NCBI GenBank assembly: GCA_910586045.1
Contig: CAJUIH010000004.1
Coordinates: 1 to 26,854 of the forward strand
Length of the DNA: 26,854 bases
Reading direction: 5' to 3'
From: an uncultured Eubacterium sp.
GTDB lineage: Bacteria; Bacillota; Clostridia; Lachnospirales; Lachnospiraceae
Below are positions 22,883 through 26,854 of this stretch, one piece after another (the first letter of the stretch is position 1; the number at the start of each line of letters is the position of its first letter). The notes below the pieces were generated by a model that was given only the letters and a program-made list of their open reading frames with translations, had not been told where the DNA came from and ran no database searches. The translations under genes and the position numbers were made by a program.

Positions 22883-22925
22883 GCAGCGGCCCATTTCGGA
22901 CAGCACCTTACGGTTGGGTCGCTGC
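22883..22925 (-). terminator. Possible hairpin terminator of the crotonase gene
   Basis: GCAGCGGCCCA (22883-22893) pairs with TGGGTCGCTGC (22915-22925) with one G-U or mismatch position. It lies about 75 bases past the crotonase stop. The minus-strand tail (CTTTGCAATATA) has few T residues, so confidence is low. Confidence 0.3.
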
Positions 22926-23000
22926 TGGTAACGGACAAGGATTACAAAGTATGGTTGTTTTTTCTTGTTTGCATTGGATCCGGTCTGGCCACAAAAGCGG

Positions 23001-24035
23001 TTACTGGCGTTCGTCCGCCGGTTTTGGACGGTACGGCGTTACCGGTTTGATTGCAAATGGGTTTTCCGCATCGGTTTCTTCAATATTTTTAAACCACTGC
23101 GCCGCCCTTTTTGGCATTTCTGTCCAAAGCTTCGCGTTCATCGGCTGCTGCATATCTGTGGTTGCATAACGGTAATCGTTTACACGGCTGATATATTTTT
23201 CATCCTGCTGCGCGGAGTTTTCGTCGCCCAGGTCGCCCGCGGCGATCCGCAGCAGGGAGCCATACTGCTCGCTTACGGTATGAAGCTTCAGGTCTTCGAC
23301 AAACAGTTTCTTGAGCGGGCGTTTTGCCAGGTTGGACATAATGGTACGGTTTTCATACGACATGGTCTTCCACATACGGGCGATTTCCCATGCGCGGTCC
23401 AAAACGGTTCCCTTTGGAACGACTTCGCTTGCCATACCCCAGTCAAGCATTTGCTGCGCAGTAAACTGGCGGGTCGTCATCATGTAATAGTTGCCCCGCT
23501 TTGTGCCAAAATAATGCTGGCAGAGCAGTCCCATCGCATCGCCCGGAACCAGGCCGCCCTGCGCATGCGGCACTTCCATCACGGTATCATCTGAAATAAC
23601 CGTTACATCGCTTAAAAATGCAGAATCCCAATGGAAGCCCGGGCCTGGAACAGCGCCGATCGTAGGGACGTCCAAATCGAATATCATGTTTTTAATGAGG
23701 TTGGTATCGTCAAAATACTGGTGCTGGAAACGCTGTGTAGGCAGTTCGGAATAGGTCTCCCATCCGCTCGGGTCCGATTCGATCATCCAGTTATCGCCGA
23801 TATGGGTAAAAATAATGATTTCATTTTTAAAATCAAGCGAAAGGATCCGTACCAACTGGCTGATCGCACGGTGGGACATACCGCTGTGGTGCATCGGGCC
23901 GTCATTTGTTTTCCATGTAACCTGGAGAATGCCGTCTTCGCGGTAAAGGTCGGCAAAATCCTTAAACCATTCTTTGTACTCGTCAAGCTGCGGCAGTTTG
24001 ACATAATCCGCCATTGGTTTGTTGTTTTCAGACAT
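23001..24035 (-). CDS. Crotonase-superfamily protein, 6-oxocamphor hydrolase-like (probable C-C hydrolase)
   Basis: The start at 24035 follows AGGAGGT; a longer frame to 24209 crosses the promoter and is rejected. The 344-aa protein has a crotonase core at about 30-260 (GILQVTWKTNDG, IIIFTHIGDNW, VPTIGAVPGPGFHWDSAFLS, GGLVPGDAMGLL, KRGNYYMMTTRQFTAQQMLD, WGMASEVV). Compared with my recollection of Rhodococcus 6-oxocamphor hydrolase, the catalytic residues His45, His122, His145 and Asp154 match His55, His135, His157 and Asp166 here. That enzyme hydrolyses a C-C bond in a beta-diketone without CoA, whereas hydratases use two glutamates absent here. The C-terminal ~80 residues (ending KPVTPYRPKPADERQ) are an extension. 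The natural substrate is unknown. A nearby LysR gene may regulate it. Confidence 0.82.
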   Translation of the reverse strand: MSENNKPMADYVKLPQLDEYKEWFKDFADLYREDGILQVTWKTNDGPMHHSGMSHRAISQLVRILSLDFKNEIIIFTHIGDNWMIESDPSGWETYSELPTQRFQHQYFDDTNLIKNMIFDLDVPTIGAVPGPGFHWDSAFLSDVTVISDDTVMEVPHAQGGLVPGDAMGLLCQHYFGTKRGNYYMMTTRQFTAQQMLDWGMASEVVPKGTVLDRAWEIARMWKTMSYENRTIMSNLAKRPLKKLFVEDLKLHTVSEQYGSLLRIAAGDLGDENSAQQDEKYISRVNDYRYATTDMQQPMNAKLWTEMPKRAAQWFKNIEETDAENPFAIKPVTPYRPKPADERQ

Positions 24036-24095
24036 AAAAATACCTCCTGTTTTGTGTTTGTTCCGTAGGAACGGTTCGTTTTTGTGGATGGGTTC

Positions 24096-24144
24096 ATTAT
24101 AGATGGGATTCGGGAAAATGTGAAATATTCGAAACTCATGAGTT
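24096..24144 (-). promoter_or_regulatory. Promoter and 12-bp palindromic operator candidate for the crotonase gene
   Basis: On the minus strand, TTCACA (24119-24124) and TATAAT (24096-24101) have a 17-bp spacer, matching consensus at 11 of 12 positions. AACTCATGAGTT, a perfect 12-bp palindrome, lies at 24133-24144, 8 bases upstream of the -35. That is a typical activator position. Confidence 0.7.
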
Positions 24145-24243
24145 GCGGCGGTTTTTATTCTATTTAAATATAGCGTTTCGTTATGCGGATTTTTGGGATG
24201 GTTATACAAATATTTTAAAAGAATAGCATATTACAACAAATCG

Positions 24244-24252
24244 TGCTATAAT
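24244..24252 (+). promoter_or_regulatory. Extended -10 promoter for the small holin-like ORF
   Basis: TGCTATAAT is a perfect extended -10 located 72 bases before the small ORF start. No good -35 is visible. Confidence 0.6.
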
Positions 24253-24323
24253 ACCTTTAGTCAGATTAGAGCAAGTAGGGATAGTCTGCGGTTGTCCTTT
24301 CTGGAAACGGAAAGGAGGTCAGT

Positions 24324-24407
24324 ATGAACACACTTGAGATACTTACGCTGCTGCTGGTTATTTTTACAGCATTACCATACTTAGACAACAGAGACAACTG
24401 CAAATAA
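24324..24407 (+). CDS. 27-aa hydrophobic peptide, putative holin-like type I toxin
   Basis: The ORF begins MNTLEILTLLLVIF and ends DNRDNCK. It has one hydrophobic segment (about residues 4-19) and a polar tail. An AAAGGAGG site (24311-24318) sits 5 bases before the ATG and an extended -10 promoter is upstream, so it is very likely translated. Length, N-terminal T-L-E-hydrophobic pattern and polar end resemble the putative holin-like toxins (Hol_Tox type) common in Firmicutes, which act at the membrane and are usually silenced by an antisense RNA over their 3' end. The hairpin at 24412-24448 could be the shared terminator region. The function is inferred from these features alone. The opposite-strand 143-codon frame across this region looks spurious. 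Confidence 0.6.
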   Translation: MNTLEILTLLLVIFTALPYLDNRDNCK

Positions 24408-24411
24408 CGGA

Positions 24412-24448
24412 CAAGGCTATCTTCTACTGGGAATAGAGGATAGCCTTG
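24412..24448. terminator. Hairpin after the small toxin-like ORF
   Basis: CAAGGCTATC (24412-24421) pairs perfectly with GATAGCCTTG (24439-24448), and the pairing extends inward (TTCTA/TAGAG) and outward (ACGGA/TCCGT with a bulge). There is little T tail, so it may instead belong to an antisense RNA transcribed leftward across the ORF. Confidence 0.55.
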
Positions 24449-24572
24449 TAATCCGTAATGTTTACGCTTTATAAGTTTCCGATTGTACAACCGTCGGATG
24501 TGCCATATCTTTCGGCTTCTGAACTGATTATAAACCAACACTGCGAATTTTGCAAGAGGGTTTAGAAGATGT

Positions 24573-24661
24573 GCTGTCGCACTAAGAAAAATACAGCAAA
24601 TATAGTAGTTTAAAATGTGAAAACTACTATATCTTGTATGTATTTTGCTTAGTGCGACAGC
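24573..24661. repeat. 89-bp foldback element with 14-bp perfect ends (MITE-like)
   Basis: GCTGTCGCACTAAG (24573-24586) and its exact complement CTTAGTGCGACAGC (24648-24661) form the ends. Inside, ATATAGTAGTTT (24600-24611) pairs perfectly with AAACTACTATAT (24621-24632). CTTTTTATTT follows on the right, so it could also terminate transcription. The GGCTGTCGCA-like ends recall IS1182-type termini, though only from memory. It is unrelated to the other repeats here. Confidence 0.7.
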
Positions 24662-24677
24662 CTTTTTATTTATAAAG

Positions 24678-24707
24678 TTGTAAAAATCCATCTCCATATG
24701 CTATAAT
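24678..24707 (+). promoter_or_regulatory. Promoter for the LysR gene
   Basis: TTGTAA (24678-24683) and an extended -10 TGCTATAAT (24699-24707) are separated by 18 bases. It begins right after the hairpin element. Confidence 0.7.
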
Positions 24708-24743
24708 GCAGCTAAGCAATTACGGATAGGGGGAACCAAAACA

Positions 24744-25657
24744 ATGGAATTACGGCAGTTGCGGTATTTTGTGGCAGTTGCGGATACTTTAAATTTCAGC
24801 AGGGCGTCGGAAAGCCTGTATGTATCCCAGTCTGCGCTGAGCAAACAGATCGCGGATCTGGAACAGGAGCTGGGGGTACGGCTGTTTCAGAGAGATAAGC
24901 GGACGGTAGAGCTGTCCTGCGCAGGCAGGCTGCTGCTTGGGGAAGCGAAAGCGATTTTATTAAGGAGCGAAAAGCTGGTGCCCCTGCTGCAGGAAAAAGA
25001 CCAGCAGTCGCAGCAGGAGCGCACGATTTACATAGGGGTCGAAACAAGGGCCGAGCAGTCGCCGCAGATCCATCATGTGCTGGCGGAAATCGTGTACCAA
25101 AAACGCCAGAACATGCCCGGACTGCAGGCGGTATTCCAAAGCCGTGATTACGTGGAGCTGAAAAAAGCACTGCTAGATGATGAACTGGATTTGGGCCTTT
25201 TTTTAGTACGGAACGGGAAGCGGGAAGCGGACTGGAAACCTGCGTACTGTATGAAGACGAGATCCGCACGTTTTTCATTCGCAGAGGGGTTGTACTGCTG
25301 GAAAAGGAATTTCGCGGAATGTCCCAGATTATGCATATTTTGGACGAGCTTGGAAGCGCGCCGCAGGTACGGTTTTGTGAAAACGGAACCGCGATGAAGC
25401 TTACGATCGAAAGCGGTGAAAGCAGCGCAGTGATACCGTTGTCTATTGTAAGCAGTTTTTCAAATAAAAAGCTGCACGTTGTCCATTTTCGAAAAGAAGC
25501 TGCAAAAATATATTTGATTGCCGTTTGGAAAAAAGGCGGAAACCATACCCTTGCAGAGCAGCTTGCCCTTAATACAGCGGCGTATATCCGAAAAAGGCAG
25601 GATATTTTCCCTATGATCCGCATTCCGCGGCATCCAGAAAGCATTTCACAGCAATAA
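24744..25657 (+). pseudogene. LysR-family transcriptional regulator split by a frameshift at a 7-bp tandem repeat
   Basis: Residues 1-60 form a textbook LysR HTH (MELRQLRYFVAVADTLNFSR, ASESLYVSQSALSKQIADLE), followed by a linker and the start of the effector domain (ERTIYIGVETRAEQS, ALLDDELDLGLFLVRNG). The frame then turns into unlikely sequence and stops at 25397. A second frame continues the effector domain as GLETCVLYEDEIRTFFIRRG and VVLLEKEFRGMSQIMHILDE to a stop at 25657. The switch is at CGGGAAG-CGGGAAG (25214-25227); one more 7-bp copy would restore a single ~306-codon frame. It has a good promoter and lies divergent from the crotonase gene, its plausible target. It may be a pseudogene, a phase-variable gene or a sequencing error. 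Confidence 0.8.
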
Positions 25658-25665
25658 TATTGCGT

Positions 25666-25693
25666 TTGCATTTTGGGCAGATTATCATAAAAT
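25666..25693 (+). promoter_or_regulatory. Promoter candidate for the LytTR regulator gene
   Basis: TTGCAT (25666-25671) and TAAAAT (25688-25693) are separated by 16 bases. The leader to the TTG start at 25737 contains GGGGGTGG as ribosome binding site. Confidence 0.5.
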
Positions 25694-25736
25694 ATCTTTT
25701 TTCGTTGTTGGCCATAAAAAGCGCGGGGGTGGTACA

Positions 25737-26441
25737 TTGCTTCATATTGCAGTCTGTGATGATGAAAGAGAGATGTCCGATTATTTGAAGACTCTGGTAT
25801 CTGATTTTTTCCGTAAAAAGAACCGGGAGATCTGTGTTCGGACGTTTGGCAGCGCCGAAGAACTGCTGGACTATGACGGGCCGGTCGATATCCTGTTTCT
25901 GGATATCCAGATGAAAGGGCTGGACGGCATGGCAGCGGCAAAGAAATTGCGGGCTGGACGGTTTCGGGGAATCCTGATTTTTATTACGGTACTCAAAGAG
26001 ATGGTATTCCAGTCTTTTGAGGTGCAGGCATTTGATTATCTGCTCAAGCCGGTCGAAGAGAAACAGTTTGTGAAAACAATGGAGCGCCTTTACGCTTCTA
26101 TACGCAATGCCAGCGAAGACAGCCTGCTTGTGCAAAAGGGATATGGAGGGCGCATCATTCGCAAAGACGAGATTATTTTCTGTGAAATCATCGACCGGAA
26201 AGTCTATCTGCATTTGGAATCCGGCGAGGTGGTGGATTATTATGAACGCATCGAAAATCTGGAATCGCTGCTGCACGGCCATTTTTTCCGGTGCCACCGC
26301 AGTTACCTGATTCATTTAAAGCACTTAAAAGGCTATAAAAACGGGACCGCGTATATGGATAACGGCAGGGAAATACCGGTATCACGGCTGCGGAGCAGGG
26401 AGTTTTCGGGTGTTGTTTTGCAGTATATGAAAAATAGGTAA
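25737..26441 (+). CDS. LytTR-family response regulator
   Basis: The 234-aa protein starts with TTG behind GCGGGGGTGG; the receiver strand LHIAVCDDE begins at once, so no earlier start is needed. The receiver domain (1-120) has Asp8/Asp9, phosphoacceptor Asp56 in ILFLDIQMKGLDG, Thr84 and Lys104 in FDYLLKPVEE. The C-terminal LytTR DNA-binding domain (about 135-232) shows IIRKDEIIFCEIIDRKVYLH, HFFRCHRSYLIHLKHLKGYK and REIPVSRLRS. Such AgrA/LytR-type regulators control peptide signalling, bacteriocins or cell-surface genes in Firmicutes. The next gene, 25 bases downstream, is the probable membrane sensor. The targets are outside what can be seen. Confidence 0.92.
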   Translation: MLHIAVCDDEREMSDYLKTLVSDFFRKKNREICVRTFGSAEELLDYDGPVDILFLDIQMKGLDGMAAAKKLRAGRFRGILIFITVLKEMVFQSFEVQAFDYLLKPVEEKQFVKTMERLYASIRNASEDSLLVQKGYGGRIIRKDEIIFCEIIDRKVYLHLESGEVVDYYERIENLESLLHGHFFRCHRSYLIHLKHLKGYKNGTAYMDNGREIPVSRLRSREFSGVVLQYMKNR

Positions 26442-26466
26442 CAGGTTTTGCAATGGAGAACGGATT

Positions 26467-26854
26467 ATGGCTGCGTCTTTAGATTTCTATAATGTCTATC
26501 TTATGGGAAGTGTGGAAATGCTTTTCCAGTTTTATTTTTTTACGAAGATGTTAAAAAAGAATATATGGTTTCCTTGGTATTTCCTGTTTGCGGGCTGTGC
26601 CGCGGCGGTTATGCATTTTGTTCCGGCAGGTACGATTATCGAATTTGGGGTGTTTGTGCTGCTGCTGACAGCAAGCGGGATCTTCGCCTGCCGCGCGGAT
26701 TTTCCGTCGTCTTTTTTATACGCGGCGCTTACGACGGAGATCATGCGGCTTTGCTATGGGATTGTGAAGTACGTGTCCCATACGCTGTATCTGCTGTTAT
26801 ACAATGCTTTTTATACGAACGCTCTTTATCCGAACGCTTCTTATCCGAACGCTT
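26467..26854 (+). CDS. N-terminal part of a membrane protein, probably the cognate sensor histidine kinase (cut by window end)
   Basis: The ATG at 26467 follows a GGAG site and the frame stays open for 129 codons to the window end. The visible part is strongly hydrophobic with about four membrane segments (SVEMLFQFYFF, WYFLFAGCAAAVMHFVPAG, FGVFVLLLTASGIFAC, FLYAALTTEIMRLCYGIVKY). Its position behind a LytTR regulator suggests an AgrC-like GHKL sensor kinase, but no kinase domain is visible. The last codons form a short repeat, NAFYTNALYPNASYPNA, from 15-bp units (TTTATCCGAACGCT-like). Confidence 0.65.
   Translation, partial: MAASLDFYNVYLMGSVEMLFQFYFFTKMLKKNIWFPWYFLFAGCAAAVMHFVPAGTIIEFGVFVLLLTASGIFACRADFPSSFLYAALTTEIMRLCYGIVKYVSHTLYLLLYNAFYTNALYPNASYPNA

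Noticed and set aside
24266..24697. 143-codon minus-strand frame opposite the toxin-like ORF and hairpin element
   Set aside because: No ribosome binding site, it crosses a foldback repeat and promoters, and its composition is unlike neighbouring proteins.
24796..25941. Long minus-strand frame of 381 codons opposite LysR and the LytTR gene
   Set aside because: It runs antisense to two well-supported genes and its protein is serine/proline-rich nonsense typical of a shadow frame.

Overview
The window looks like a chromosomal segment of an anaerobic Clostridia bacterium, most probably Lachnospiraceae. The clues are near-consensus sigma-A promoters and GGAGG ribosome binding sites, a stand-alone AICAR formyltransferase, a selenium-dependent molybdenum hydroxylase set, a holin-like mini-toxin ORF and dense non-coding palindromic repeats. 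No rRNA, tRNA, CRISPR array or transposase gene was seen. All identifications are from reading the sequence and from memory of the families; no search was run.

Layout. 1-3643: the right end of a palindromic repeat, a NYN-domain protein, two different ATP-grasp proteins in tandem, a decayed PD-(D/E)XK nuclease fragment, and two small repeats beside it. 3643-5748: a stand-alone AICAR formyltransferase (minus strand) and an Lrp/AsnC regulator, separated by a 201-bp repeat. 5861-7423: a minus-strand pair, an unknown 178-aa protein followed by a secreted GH5 glycosidase. 7616-8339: a 724-bp nested palindrome. 8596-19462: a purine and molybdenum-hydroxylase island. It holds a Crp/Fnr regulator, xdhABC closely matching the E. 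coli layout, an NCS2 xanthine/uracil permease, a fused selenium-dependent xanthine dehydrogenase, yqeB, and a MocA-YqeC fusion. A convergent GNAT acetyltransferase closes it. 20078-20773: a second large nested palindrome. 20879-24035: an IlvD/Edd-family dehydratase lacking one usual Fe-S cysteine, convergent with a crotonase that carries the 6-oxocamphor-hydrolase catalytic set. 24324-25657: a 27-codon holin-like toxin candidate, a hairpin repeat, and a LysR gene split by a frameshift at a 7-bp tandem repeat. 25737-26854: a LytTR response regulator and the start of its probable membrane sensor.

How the genes fit together. The permease would import xanthine or related purines. XdhA/B/C and the Se-dependent enzyme would oxidise hypoxanthine/xanthine-type substrates. 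MocA (cytidylylation of Mo cofactor), YqeB and YqeC would mature the selenium-containing Mo enzyme. The Crp/Fnr protein directly upstream is the natural candidate regulator. The fused enzyme has no FAD subunit of its own, so it may use XdhB or another partner.

The least explained part is the repeat family. Four elements share ends that read GTAACnGTTCAGAT. Two of them contain mirrored ~156-bp hairpin modules bracketed by interchangeable flanking modules, and one carries a separate 94-bp element exactly at its centre of symmetry. That 94-bp element occurs three times and contains interleaved complementary segments compatible with a pseudoknot.
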